The notes: generated by a model not told the origin, from the letters alone. Shown: positions 1-8,659, counted from the stretch's first letter. The stretch is DNA of 34,742 nucleotides from Bacteriovorax stolpii (GCA_945883845.1 CAMCYI010000031.1:1-34742); one strand, 5' to 3'. Numbers and translations are program-made.

Positions 1-1
1 G

Positions 2-163
2 AAGAAGGCACTGGAAACTCAGGAAGTGGCGAATACGGTGGCATTTTTATTGTCAGAAAGAAGTTCGGGGATCAATGCGAGTACAATGATGGTCGATGCA
101 GGCATCAGTTGCAACTACTACGACCAGCAAGTGGTTAAAGAATTTTCTAAAAATGCCCTTTAA
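2..163 (+). CDS. Enoyl-ACP reductase (FabI-like SDR), C-terminal fragment
   Basis: This open frame enters from the left edge and ends at TAA 161-163, giving 53 residues of C-terminus. The segment [20 protein letters not shown] followed by MMVDAG is the end of an SDR Rossmann fold: the helix before the last strand, the SSGI turn and the VDAG strand. It most resembles FabI-type enoyl-ACP reductases, which carry out the last reduction of each fatty-acid elongation cycle using NAD(P)H. The N-terminus and catalytic residues lie outside the window, so another SDR such as a 3-oxoacyl-ACP reductase cannot be excluded. It is convergent with the ole operon, 45 bases away, which fits a fatty-acid biosynthesis neighbourhood. 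Confidence 0.65.
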   Translation, partial: KKALETQEVANTVAFLLSERSSGINASTMMVDAGISCNYYDQQVVKEFSKNAL

Positions 164-208
164 TCACTTTGCAGATATCTCGGATTATTCACGTTAAAAA
201 TCTTAAAC

Positions 209-1213
209 TCAGAATAATTTTTCCGTACGGGAGAAAGTTTTCTTCAGACCTTCTTCGATGGAAACTCTGGGAACATAACCAAAATCCCTCTTCGCTTTAT
301 CATGGGAAAAATAATGAGACTTGCCAAGATTGAGAGCTACAAATCTTGTCATCGGAGGCTCTGGTTTCTGAATACCCGCTAAACCCCACACTTTTTCCAA
401 TAACCAACCCAGACGATAGGCCTTGTTCACATCGATGGAATTAAGAACCGGATCAACTTTCACAAAGCCCAGAATCTGATTGATAAAATCCCAGAGTTTC
501 ACAGGACGCTCCTGCCCTACAAAGTAGGCCTGGCCACAGACCGGTGAACCAACGTTTAAATGCTCCATCGCCAGAGCGTGGGCCATGGCCGCATTCTCAA
601 CGTAAATAATGTCGACGAAATTTTCTCCGTCACCGACAACACGAAGTTTTCCTTCGCGGCCTTTTTGGATTACACGGGGAAAGAGATGCGGATCTCCCGG
701 TCCCCAAATAAGATGTGGGCGGATAGCACAGGTCATAAAGCTATGACTGTTGTTAGCTTCCAGCACGAGCTTTTCTGCACGTGATTTCGTCTCGGCATAG
801 TGAGTGAGATATTTTTCAGGATACGGAGTCGATTCATTCACACCCATCAGGTCCTGATCACCGAAAACAACAGAAGGAGTGGATGTATAAACAAAGCGTC
901 TGACCCCGTGGCGCTGGGCCGACTCGAGAATATTTTTGGTGCCGACAAAATTAATGTCGTTAAACGTCTGAAATTTTCCCCACACGCCCGCCAGTGCGGC
1001 CACGTGAAAAACCGTATCAAAGCCCTGAGAAAGGGCGCGTTCAATGTCTTCGGCCTTAGTAAGATCACCTTTGATGGTCGGCACACCCAGGTCTTCAAGA
1101 TGGGCGTAGGAATGACGGGAAAAACTCGTCACGATATACGTGGGATTTTTTAAAAGTTCATGGACTAAAGCAGTGCCAAGGAAGCCACCGCCACCCGTAA
1201 CAAGAATGCGCAT
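209..1213 (-). CDS. oleD: OleD: 2-alkyl-3-oxoalkanoate reductase
   Basis: NAD(P)-dependent extended SDR of 334 aa. The N-terminal strand is followed by the nucleotide-binding GGGGFLG at residues 7-13, and the catalytic pair is in YAETK (Y139, K143), with the upstream STPSVVF strand. The family reduces the ketone of the 2-alkyl-3-ketoacid made by OleA to a 2-alkyl-3-hydroxyacid, the second step of long-chain olefin synthesis. It is the last gene of the minus-strand operon, 15 bases after the AI-2E permease gene. On sequence alone it could be any 3-beta-HSD-like epimerase/dehydrogenase; the assignment to OleD rests on oleA, oleB and oleC in the same operon. The ATG at 1213 is the only start near the Rossmann motif. 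Confidence 0.85.
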   Translation of the reverse strand: MRILVTGGGGFLGTALVHELLKNPTYIVTSFSRHSYAHLEDLGVPTIKGDLTKAEDIERALSQGFDTVFHVAALAGVWGKFQTFNDINFVGTKNILESAQRHGVRRFVYTSTPSVVFGDQDLMGVNESTPYPEKYLTHYAETKSRAEKLVLEANNSHSFMTCAIRPHLIWGPGDPHLFPRVIQKGREGKLRVVGDGENFVDIIYVENAAMAHALAMEHLNVGSPVCGQAYFVGQERPVKLWDFINQILGFVKVDPVLNSIDVNKAYRLGWLLEKVWGLAGIQKPEPPMTRFVALNLGKSHYFSHDKAKRDFGYVPRVSIEEGLKKTFSRTEKLF

Positions 1214-1228
1214 GAAAAAATGATACCT

Positions 1229-2305
1229 TTAATTACTGAAGAAAGAATCAGACTTTTTCAATTCGTCCCAAAAGATCGGCAGCGTATCAAACACCAATGA
1301 GCCAACGAGGATCCCGATAAAGAGCCCAGGAAAGCCCAGGATAATCGCACCGGAAAGAACACAGATAAAGCTCACCACTGGCGGGCAGCGGCTTTCCCCA
1401 AGACTTGCGAGCCAGGGACGAAGGAGATTATCCACCAGTCCGGCCAGGACTGCGACGATGAAGAAAATCACCGTCCACTTCGTATTGCCATTGAGAAAAG
1501 TATAAAGACCGAAGGGTAGGAAAACCGGCGCGGCACCGATCACCGGAATAAATGAGAGCATGAGAGTGATGAAGAAGATCAGGAAAAACTCTCCAAGGCC
1601 GGAGATGCTGATTGTTACTGCTACGATCGTCGCTTGAATCAAACCGGTTGCGAGATTGGAGACATACACCTGGCGGGCATCATCAATAAAGATCAGGATA
1701 AATTCATCCATGCGAGCTTTTGGAAAACCAAAAAGCTCCTGGAAAAAATCCCGCATCTTCTTTCCGTGAATAAGAAACGTGTACAGGCAGAGAACCATTA
1801 CCAGCAGAAGCAGAAAAAGCTCCGGCAAGCTTGAGGCAAATCCCTTGAAAAAATTTAAAAGGACATCATTAACGCGGATAACGTACTCGCCGATTTTTTT
1901 TCTGGTCAGGAAATCGGCCCATTCAAAGTGCGACGTGTACTTGTAAATAAATTCAGTGATCTCATGGCGAAACGTGACCACCATTTCCTGAAAGTTCTGG
2001 TCACTCAGTTTATCATCTTCAGAAATTCTTTCGAGCTGGTTCGTGATGGCCACTGTTCCCTTCACAATGAAGAACATGACGGGAATGGAAATAAGAAATG
2101 TGAAAAGAATAGTGATGATTTTCGCTGCAGCTTTCTTTGACCAGCCTCTGGCCTCTAGTCTCAGAAGGAGCGGATAACAGGCCAGGGCGACTGTTGCTCC
2201 GAAAAAAATGGACATGACAAAGGGAGAAACAAAAACGAATCCCAAAAGAACGAAAAGCACCATGTAGATAATCTTAGCGACTTTCTGTTCACCTTTCTTC
2301 GACAT
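1229..2305 (-). CDS. AI-2E family (PerM-like) integral membrane protein
   Basis: A 358-aa polytopic inner-membrane protein. Two N-terminal hydrophobic helices (about 11-47) and a third (about 60-85) precede a long charged region (about 90-150), then at least four further hydrophobic segments. The pattern and the late conserved part (PVIGAAPVFLPFG, then DNLLRPWL) are those of the AI-2E transporter/PerM family, whose members export small molecules or act as Na+/H+ antiporters. The start ATG at 2305 lies inside the 3' end of oleC (17-base overlap) and is preceded by AAGGA, so translation is probably coupled. Its place between oleC and oleD suggests a role in handling or exporting an intermediate or the product, but this is inference from position only. 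Confidence 0.8.
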   Translation of the reverse strand: MSKKGEQKVAKIIYMVLFVLLGFVFVSPFVMSIFFGATVALACYPLLLRLEARGWSKKAAAKIITILFTFLISIPVMFFIVKGTVAITNQLERISEDDKLSDQNFQEMVVTFRHEITEFIYKYTSHFEWADFLTRKKIGEYVIRVNDVLLNFFKGFASSLPELFLLLLVMVLCLYTFLIHGKKMRDFFQELFGFPKARMDEFILIFIDDARQVYVSNLATGLIQATIVAVTISISGLGEFFLIFFITLMLSFIPVIGAAPVFLPFGLYTFLNGNTKWTVIFFIVAVLAGLVDNLLRPWLASLGESRCPPVVSFICVLSGAIILGFPGLFIGILVGSLVFDTLPIFWDELKKSDSFFSN

Positions 2306-3881
2306 GAAATCCTTTTTGTCCGCTTGCCCAGCGAGAGAGTTTCATTTGATCCACTTTTATGTTGTGACGAACATCGACAGGAAAATCCGGATGCAGAAAA
2401 AAACTTTTTACCTCAGATGACGGATGATTCGGAATTCCGAGACGACTCACTTCTTTGAGAAATGAATCCTGATTTCTAGTCTCGCCATCCCATCTTTCAA
2501 TGACAAGCCCCGGCACCTTTGAATTAAGATTCACTAAGGCCACACGACGGATCTCGGGATGTCGGGCATAGGGTGCCTCGATCTCTAACGGATACCAGGT
2601 CGTTTGATTTGATTCTACTCGATGAGATTTTCTCCCGAGGAACCAGAGATTTTGGTTCTGATCCATGTAACCCAGATCCCCCATCCGGTGCCAGAGAGTT
2701 CCGTCGGCATCAATGATTTTAGCTTCCGCTGTCTCAGAGGGCATATCGAAGTAAGATTTTGTGACCTGCCTGCCACTGACAACGATTTCACCTTTGATGA
2801 GTGGCTTCACTTCATGGAGCTCACTCTGCGGAATATCCGTAGTTTTTACAATTTTGATTTTGACTCCGGGAATGGCCTTCCCAACACATGTCCCTTGTCC
2901 CAGTTCTGTGGGTGTCTGCAAAACTTCAGTACCCGAGATCAGGGAAACGGGAAGACACTCAGTAGCTCCATAGGGAGTAAATGTCTCACCAAAGGGAAGA
3001 ATTTTCTTATACATCCTGTGGATGCGAAGACTCACGGGGGCCCCAAACATCACAAGATATTTTACCGAGGGAAGCTGGATATTATTTTTCAGACAGTACT
3101 CACCTACCCGTTCCCAGATCGCCGGAGAGCCGGCGAGAAAAGTCGTCTGATGAGTGACAATGTTCTTCACGAGTTTCTGAGGATCACACTGTGCGGGTTT
3201 TGTCGGATCCATGTCCGGAATCACGGACGTCATTCCCATCGCCAGAGTGAAAAGCGCAAAAAGTGGAAAGCCCGGAAGATCAATTTCTTTTTCAGTCAGT
3301 TGAAACATTTCTTTCAAAGCATCGGTCTGCGCGTTCATGATTCCGTGAGTGTATTGAACGCCTTTTGGAATACCAGTGCCACCACTTGTAAACAGGATGG
3401 CAGAAGGATCATCATCACCCATCTCCATCGCCGTGAATGTTCCAGGAAAAGTACTCAGTTTTTCATAGAGGTAGTGCGTGGATCCACCGACCTCATCAAG
3501 ACTGACCTTGATCCCGACAGTGCTGAACGAATCTCTCAGGATTCGCCTGATCCAGTGAACTTTTCCAATGGACACAAGGGCCTCTGGCCTCACCTGCTTA
3601 ATCGAATGAAGAAGATTCTTAAGGCCCATACCAGGATCTATGAGAACAGGGACTGCGCCCACTTTGAAAAGTGCAAACGTGATGACGGAAAAATCGAGTC
3701 GTGGAGTGACAAAGAGAAGTGTTCGCATTCCCTTTTTGATTCCGACGCTTTCAAAGAAGCTTGCCATCTGGTTTGAGCGGGCCTCGAATTCAGAAAATGT
3801 ATAAAACGCATCTCCGTGGACAACAGATTTTTTGTCGGGGATGCGTTTTGAAACTTCAGAAATACGAAGCGAGATGTTCAC
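2289..3881 (-). CDS. oleC: OleC: beta-lactone synthetase (AMP-dependent ligase fold)
   Basis: ANL-superfamily adenylating enzyme of 530 aa. The P-loop-like adenylate motif TSGGTGIPKG is at 165-174, YGATE at 304-308, and the later GDLGYMD and GRKSHRV hinge region are all present. In olefin pathways OleC uses ATP to turn the 2-alkyl-3-hydroxyacid from OleD into a cis-beta-lactone. An acyl-CoA or acyl-ACP ligase would share these motifs; the ole context decides the call. Translation starts at GTG 3881, which overlaps the oleB stop by four bases (GTGA), a typical coupled junction. Confidence 0.87.
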   Translation of the reverse strand: MNISLRISEVSKRIPDKKSVVHGDAFYTFSEFEARSNQMASFFESVGIKKGMRTLLFVTPRLDFSVITFALFKVGAVPVLIDPGMGLKNLLHSIKQVRPEALVSIGKVHWIRRILRDSFSTVGIKVSLDEVGGSTHYLYEKLSTFPGTFTAMEMGDDDPSAILFTSGGTGIPKGVQYTHGIMNAQTDALKEMFQLTEKEIDLPGFPLFALFTLAMGMTSVIPDMDPTKPAQCDPQKLVKNIVTHQTTFLAGSPAIWERVGEYCLKNNIQLPSVKYLVMFGAPVSLRIHRMYKKILPFGETFTPYGATECLPVSLISGTEVLQTPTELGQGTCVGKAIPGVKIKIVKTTDIPQSELHEVKPLIKGEIVVSGRQVTKSYFDMPSETAEAKIIDADGTLWHRMGDLGYMDQNQNLWFLGRKSHRVESNQTTWYPLEIEAPYARHPEIRRVALVNLNSKVPGLVIERWDGETRNQDSFLKEVSRLGIPNHPSSEVKSFFLHPDFPVDVRHNIKVDQMKLSRWASGQKGFHVEER

Positions 3882-4756
3882 TTGATGAAATCCCAGATCC
3901 TTGAAGAAACGTCTTCTAGGGCGTCTTCCAGCACGTAATGGCCGGCATCGGCGTACCAGTGGGCATCTGCATCCGGAAAGATGGCAAGAAAGCGCTCGAA
4001 GAAATGACGGTCAAAGCAGAAATCAAGTCCACCCCACAAGATGAGCTTCGGTTGCGACAGAGACTTTAACTTTGATTCAATTTCAGTAAGAGTCTTAAAA
4101 GTCGGATGATCACGCTCCATCGGAATGTCCTGAACAAAACGCGCGACAGCGATTCTGTTATTCCAGGAGTTATAAGGAAGAAGATATCCTTCCTTGATTT
4201 TCTTCGGAAGTTTCTTTTTGGTTGTCATAAAAGTCGCGGGCCACGCAAAAAGATTAAACTGTCTTGAAAGAAATTCGCCGAACTTTCCCTGTCTCAGGAG
4301 ATTAATTCGTCTTGGAATCTGAACATCTGGAAAAGCTGCCGTATTAAGGATGACAATCTTGTCAAAGAGCTCAGGGTATCTGGTCACAAGACCAAAACCA
4401 ATAGCACCTCCCCAGTCATGAACCACGAGAATAATTTTTTTGAGATCAAGAAAGCGAATGAGTTTATAAGCATTCTGGATGTGCTGCTCAAGCGTGTACT
4501 CATAGTCCTGAGGTTTGTCTGAAAGACCACAACCCATATGATCAGGAACGATGGTGCGAAACTTTGGTGAAAATGTCTGAACGAGATTGCGATAATAAAA
4601 TGACCACGTCGGATTCCCGTGAAGCATCAGCATCGGCTGGCCCTGACCTTCATCAATGTAATGATAGTTGTTACTTCCGAGCTGGAGGAAATGCGAACGA
4701 AATGGATAAAGCTTATCAAGGCCGCGCTCTTTAATTTCCGTTTTTAAATCTTTCAT
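3878..4756 (-). CDS. oleB: OleB: beta-lactone decarboxylase (alpha/beta hydrolase)
   Basis: Haloalkane-dehalogenase-like alpha/beta hydrolase. Counting from ATG 4756 (292 aa), the oxyanion segment HGNPTW is at 46-51, the nucleophile elbow VHDWGG has D114, and the catalytic His is H273 in AGHYVLED, with an acid in the GGLDFCFD loop. Aspartate in place of serine as nucleophile is the mark of the dehalogenase/OleB group. OleB removes CO2 from the beta-lactone to give the cis-olefin. I chose ATG 4756 over the upstream GTG 4762 because it forms an ATGA overlap with the oleA stop and has GGAG five bases upstream. A genuine haloalkane dehalogenase is an alternative, but the operon argues against it. 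Confidence 0.87.
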   Translation of the reverse strand: MKDLKTEIKERGLDKLYPFRSHFLQLGSNNYHYIDEGQGQPMLMLHGNPTWSFYYRNLVQTFSPKFRTIVPDHMGCGLSDKPQDYEYTLEQHIQNAYKLIRFLDLKKIILVVHDWGGAIGFGLVTRYPELFDKIVILNTAAFPDVQIPRRINLLRQGKFGEFLSRQFNLFAWPATFMTTKKKLPKKIKEGYLLPYNSWNNRIAVARFVQDIPMERDHPTFKTLTEIESKLKSLSQPKLILWGGLDFCFDRHFFERFLAIFPDADAHWYADAGHYVLEDALEDVSSRIWDFIK

Positions 4757-5781
4757 CGCCACTCCATTCCCAACATCGTGCTCGTCAGTCCGCTTCCGAT
4801 TCCCAGAAGAGCAACTTTGTCTCCGGGCACCAGGAATCCATTCTCACTTGCTTTCATTATTGTCAGCGGAAGGGCCGCAGAGCCCGTATTTCCGAACTGT
4901 TCAAAAGTCTGATAATCACGATCCAGTGGCAGTCCTAATTCAGTCAGCATTGCAAGCCTGTGTGCCACACCGACCTGGTGAGGAATAATTTTTGTCACGT
5001 CCTGATTTTTCCAGTTGAGTTCATCAAGGGTGCGATGCCAGTTCTCACGAGCGAGTTTCACTCCAGCGTGCATGAGAGTTTCAGAATCTGTCTGCATCAT
5101 GAGACCCTCAGTGGAACCGTCACCCTGGCAAAGTTCGACTGCTGATGAATCTGTCAGTGTAGTACCGCCAAGAATTTTTGGAGAATGAGGAGCAAGATCT
5201 GCATGAGTAATGAGAACAGCGACTGCGGCCGAACCAATCGTGAGATTGGCCATAAAGGGCTTAATTTTTTTGCGGTCCATGCCCGGATCATTAAGCAGGA
5301 AATGAATTGTCTCTTCGATTAAGGGACCAGCATTTTCTCCTGAGACAATCAAAGCTGTCTTTATCACTCCACTCTCAATCATTTGTCCGGCCAAGAGAAT
5401 ACTCGAAAGCACACCAAGGCAGGCGTTTGAGAGGTCCGAGATCATACAATGAGGAGAGAGCTTAAGATTATGATGAACCTGAGCGGCCGTCGCTGGTTCA
5501 AGGAAATCCCTGCAAACAGAGGCGTGAAGGAGAAGATCAATTTGTTCACGGGGAAAGTTCTTCAGAACTTTTTCAGCGGCTTCCGAAGCAATGCTCGAAG
5601 GGCGCGTGCCTTTGGGCCAGTAACCTCTGCGTTTGATTCCAGTCTGAAGCTCGAGTCTACCTTCCGGAAGCTTTGCTCTCTCGTAAAGTGGTCGCAGCTG
5701 CGCTTCCATTTCCTCAGAGGTCAGAAAGATTTGCGGTTCCTGATAAGCATATGAATGGAGTCTGAGGTTTTCAAATTTCAT
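4753..5781 (-). CDS. oleA: OleA: acyl-CoA/ACP condensing enzyme of olefin synthesis
   Basis: Thiolase-fold condensing enzyme of 342 aa, the length of FabH/OleA proteins. Catalytic residues are visible: C121 in SNACLG, H268 in IIPHQVG, N298 in FGNTGS, and the OleA-specific glutamate E95 in CRDFLEPATA. OleA joins two activated fatty acyl chains head-to-head by a non-decarboxylative Claisen condensation. The RDFLEP segment with E95 separates it from FabH, which lacks it. ATG 5781 overlaps the preceding stop as ATGA. It follows an ACP, a KAS II and an FAD oxidoreductase in the same operon, so its donor may be an ACP-bound chain rather than, or as well as, acyl-CoA. Confidence 0.9.
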   Translation of the reverse strand: MKFENLRLHSYAYQEPQIFLTSEEMEAQLRPLYERAKLPEGRLELQTGIKRRGYWPKGTRPSSIASEAAEKVLKNFPREQIDLLLHASVCRDFLEPATAAQVHHNLKLSPHCMISDLSNACLGVLSSILLAGQMIESGVIKTALIVSGENAGPLIEETIHFLLNDPGMDRKKIKPFMANLTIGSAAVAVLITHADLAPHSPKILGGTTLTDSSAVELCQGDGSTEGLMMQTDSETLMHAGVKLARENWHRTLDELNWKNQDVTKIIPHQVGVAHRLAMLTELGLPLDRDYQTFEQFGNTGSAALPLTIMKASENGFLVPGDKVALLGIGSGLTSTMLGMEWR

Positions 5782-7154
5782 GCATCACCTGACTGCATGA
5801 GACCATGGAGGTTGGCCATGGAGATGCCGGAAAGAATCGATCCCACGATGCCGAGGAAACCCTGGTCAGTACCGATGATGAAAAGATTTTTTACCGGAGT
5901 TTTTCCATCACGGGTTTTATCAGTGGAGCCGTAAACAGTTCCGTTCTGGTGCCAGGTGTATTTCTCAATGGTGGTTGGAGAAAAAATATCCTGAAAGAGA
6001 AGTTCACCATTGAATGTTGGATTAAGTTTTTTGATCAGATCGAGCGCACTCTCCCCGACTTTGGTTTTCATTCCCAGATAGGCCTCACGGGAGAGTTCCT
6101 TCCACTGAGGGTAGTTTGCCATGTAGGTAATGCGAACAGTTCCTTCGCCTTCCTGAATGCCTTCGTAGTTATCAGGGTAACAGACCACTGCTGAAGTCGG
6201 ATCAAAGAAATTCTGAGCACGACGGTAAGAATAGGTCGAAGCATTATTATAAAAAGTGATCGTACTTTGTTCCGGAAGTTTTTTATCGAAAACAAAAATG
6301 CTTTCCAGGAAAGTCATGTGACCTGAGCGAGGTGAAATCTTTTCAGCGAGTGCTGGTGTGGCCTTCACAGTTTCAGGATAGCCCATGCTGGAAAGAACAA
6401 TCTTCGCTCTTAGTTCTTCCTTGTCAGTGCGGATACCTACAACTTCATTGTTCTCAACAAGAATTTCCTGAACTGGCGTTCTAAATCGGATTTCACCACC
6501 CGCATCTTCAAATTTCTTCATGAGAAGCGAGAGAATGGTGCGCACACCACCTTCCGGTCGGGAGAAGCCTTCGAAGTAAAGTGACTTAAACATGATTACA
6601 AACTGCGCGAAGTCCATGTCTTCTTCCCATGCAGATCCGTAAATCAACAGTGGACAGAGAATCATCTCAATTAAGAGTTCATCATTTAGATTTTTTTTCA
6701 GAACTTCACGTGATGACGAATATCCAATATCAAGAGAAAGCTCATTGAAGTCTTTTACTTTTTCAACAAGCCTCAGGAAGTTTTCAAAGTCCTGAGGAAA
6801 CTTCTCTCTCACTTCTGTTTCAAGAAGCTCGAATTCGTTAGAAAACTTCAATGTCGTTTCGGGAAACTGGATTTTTGAAAATGTCTGAGGATGGAGTTTA
6901 AAATCATCGTAAGAAAGCCGCAGTTGCTTCAGGAGCTTGCTGAAAGGCTTACCCTTCTCTCCCTTCTTGATGAAATTTGTCAGGGCATGAAGACCAACAT
7001 CGAATTGGCGATTTTTTCTCTGGTAGTAAGAATTCAAACCACCGGGGATAGAATGCTTTTCGAGGACAACGACTTTCTTGTCAAACATCGCAAGACGTAT
7101 GCCGGCGGCAAGCCCCGACATACCTGCACCAATGACAATGGCGTCGTAATTCAT
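5778..7154 (-). CDS. FAD-dependent oxidoreductase, CrtI/CrtO/retinol-saturase type
   Basis: A 458-aa flavoprotein with an N-terminal dinucleotide fold: GAGMSG at 9-14 and the ribose-binding acid E32 in VVLEKH. PGGL then DVGLHAL follow, typical of phytoene desaturase-like proteins, and a C-terminal FAD-contact segment (GTDQGFLGIVGSILSG) closes the fold. Family members desaturate, isomerise or saturate long polyene or acyl chains. No carotenoid genes (crtB, crtE) are present in the window. It sits 9 bases downstream of the ACP gene and overlaps oleA by four bases, so I infer that it acts on the acyl chain before OleA condensation, or on the olefin. The substrate is unknown. Confidence 0.8.
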   Translation of the reverse strand: MNYDAIVIGAGMSGLAAGIRLAMFDKKVVVLEKHSIPGGLNSYYQRKNRQFDVGLHALTNFIKKGEKGKPFSKLLKQLRLSYDDFKLHPQTFSKIQFPETTLKFSNEFELLETEVREKFPQDFENFLRLVEKVKDFNELSLDIGYSSSREVLKKNLNDELLIEMILCPLLIYGSAWEEDMDFAQFVIMFKSLYFEGFSRPEGGVRTILSLLMKKFEDAGGEIRFRTPVQEILVENNEVVGIRTDKEELRAKIVLSSMGYPETVKATPALAEKISPRSGHMTFLESIFVFDKKLPEQSTITFYNNASTYSYRRAQNFFDPTSAVVCYPDNYEGIQEGEGTVRITYMANYPQWKELSREAYLGMKTKVGESALDLIKKLNPTFNGELLFQDIFSPTTIEKYTWHQNGTVYGSTDKTRDGKTPVKNLFIIGTDQGFLGIVGSILSGISMANLHGLMQSGDA

Positions 7155-7163
7155 GCTTGGTTT

Positions 7164-7409
7164 TTAAGCGAACTTGGGAGACAGGTAAGCGACACAGCTC
7201 TCAAGTGTTGCAAGTTTAGGATAATCTTCCTGTGGAACTTCGACCTTATGACGTTTACGGAGTTCCATAACGATATCAAGGAAGTCCATTGAATCAAGAT
7301 CAAGCTGCTCGCGAAGAGATTTTGAATCATCAATTGAATCAACGCTTTCATCAGGTGCGATGTCGGCAATAATATCAAGGACGATCTGGCGAACGTTCTT
7401 AGCAGTCAT
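7164..7409 (-). CDS. Acyl carrier protein of the ole operon
   Basis: An 81-aa acidic four-helix carrier protein. The phosphopantetheine attachment serine is S40 in DLDSMDF, preceded by the usual acidic loop and followed by a helix II that contacts partner enzymes (VMELRKRHKVEV). The usual AcpP motif is DSLD; here it is DSMD, so this is probably a dedicated paralogue rather than the housekeeping AcpP. The ATG at 7409 has GGAGAT seven bases upstream. It lies 11 bases after the KAS II gene and 9 before the flavoprotein gene, which implies that the three act on the same carrier-bound chain. Confidence 0.9.
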   Translation of the reverse strand: MTAKNVRQIVLDIIADIAPDESVDSIDDSKSLREQLDLDSMDFLDIVMELRKRHKVEVPQEDYPKLATLESCVAYLSPKFA

Positions 7410-7420
7410 ATGAAATCTCC

Positions 7421-8659
7421 TTAAGCGGTATATTTTTTTATGATAAGGGCAGAGTTAATTCCGAGCATGCCGAATGAGTTATTCAGGATCGTATTAACTG
7501 TACCTATTTTCTTTGCAGAATTAATTACAAGATTTTTCATGTCACACTCAGGGTCAACATCCGTGCAGTTCATTCCCGGGTGAACCATGCCGTCTTCAAA
7601 GCTGGGAATGTTACCTGCGAGCTCCAGGGCGCCAGCAGCACCCATACAGTGACCGATATGACCCTTCGTGAAATTCACAAATGTTTTATGAGAATCTGAA
7701 AATGTACGGCGGATGGCGAGAGTCTCGTTGATGTCACCAGTGCCGGTTCCAGTTGCATGCATGTTCACAATATCGATATCAGAAGCAGACATGCCTGCTT
7801 TCTTCATCGCTTTCTGCATGCACTCAATCTGTCTTTCAGAATTCGGATTCACAAAATCAGAAGCATCCGAATTGATAGCGTAGCCAACAATCTCTGCGTA
7901 AATTTTTGCGTTTCTTTTTTTGGCGTCTGAAAGTCGCTCAAGAATATAAATACAACCCCCCTCTGAGATCGCAATACCATTGCGATTTTTATCGAGAGGC
8001 CTTGAAGCTTTTGTGGCATCTTCGTGATGAGCAAGAGCACCCTGAGCAGCAAAAGCAGCGAAGATACCAAACGTCTGCGCAGACTCAGAAACACCACCGG
8101 CAAAGGCCACATCAACTTCATCCAGAAGAAGTTGTTGAACTCCCTGAATGATACCAACGTTTCCGCCAGCACACGCTGAACCGAGTGTGTAGTGAGGGCC
8201 TGTGATATGGAGATTCAGTGTCACTTCACCAGCTGGTGAATTGGCAACAGTTCTTGGGTTGTGATGAGGAGACCAGAGTTTCCAGTCGAGACCATTCTGG
8301 TGCATCTGAAAAATTTCTTCTTCTGTCTCAACGTTTCCGTGTTCCGTGATGCCGAGATAAACACCCACGCGGGATTTATCCATCTTGTCCCATTCAAGTT
8401 TTGAATCCTGAAGAGCTTCGTTGGCGCAATAAATAGAAATGCTTCCCGCGCGGGTTCCACGACGGCGAAGTTTTTTAGACTGGTATTTGAATTCATCGAA
8501 GTGACACAGGCCTGCAGCTTGCTTACCCATATAACGAATCTCAGCATGAGCAACGCCGGACTTACAATTTAAAAGCGCATCACGAAATTCACGCAAGTTA
8601 TTACCGTTTGGAGCTGTTAATCCAATTCCGGTCATCACTATACGTTGTGTGTCATTCAT
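7421..8659 (-). CDS. Beta-ketoacyl-ACP synthase II-like (KAS II/FabF family)
   Basis: Counted from ATG 8659 this is 412 aa, the size of FabF. The catalytic triad is complete: C163 in SACAGG, H301 in NMHATGTGTGD and H337 in KGHIGH, with K332. It would condense malonyl-ACP with an acyl-ACP to lengthen the chain. I reject an upstream TTG start at 8677 because GAGGAA lies just before the ATG. One feature is odd: the C-terminal gating loop, normally SFGFGGTN in FabF, reads SFGMLGINS, so the gate glycine/phenylalanine pattern is altered. It is the first gene of the ole operon and is probably a specialised paralogue rather than the housekeeping FabF. Confidence 0.88.
   Translation of the reverse strand: MNDTQRIVMTGIGLTAPNGNNLREFRDALLNCKSGVAHAEIRYMGKQAAGLCHFDEFKYQSKKLRRRGTRAGSISIYCANEALQDSKLEWDKMDKSRVGVYLGITEHGNVETEEEIFQMHQNGLDWKLWSPHHNPRTVANSPAGEVTLNLHITGPHYTLGSACAGGNVGIIQGVQQLLLDEVDVAFAGGVSESAQTFGIFAAFAAQGALAHHEDATKASRPLDKNRNGIAISEGGCIYILERLSDAKKRNAKIYAEIVGYAINSDASDFVNPNSERQIECMQKAMKKAGMSASDIDIVNMHATGTGTGDINETLAIRRTFSDSHKTFVNFTKGHIGHCMGAAGALELAGNIPSFEDGMVHPGMNCTDVDPECDMKNLVINSAKKIGTVNTILNNSFGMLGINSALIIKKYTA

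Noticed and set aside
184..218. ATTATTC and GAATAAT inverted repeat at the ole operon end
   Set aside because: Seven AT-rich pairs with a long loop; too weak to call a terminator.
2622..3776. Long + strand ORF of 384 codons
   Set aside because: It lies entirely antisense to oleC, which has full family motifs; the + translation has no recognisable domain and many Cys/His runs typical of shadow frames.
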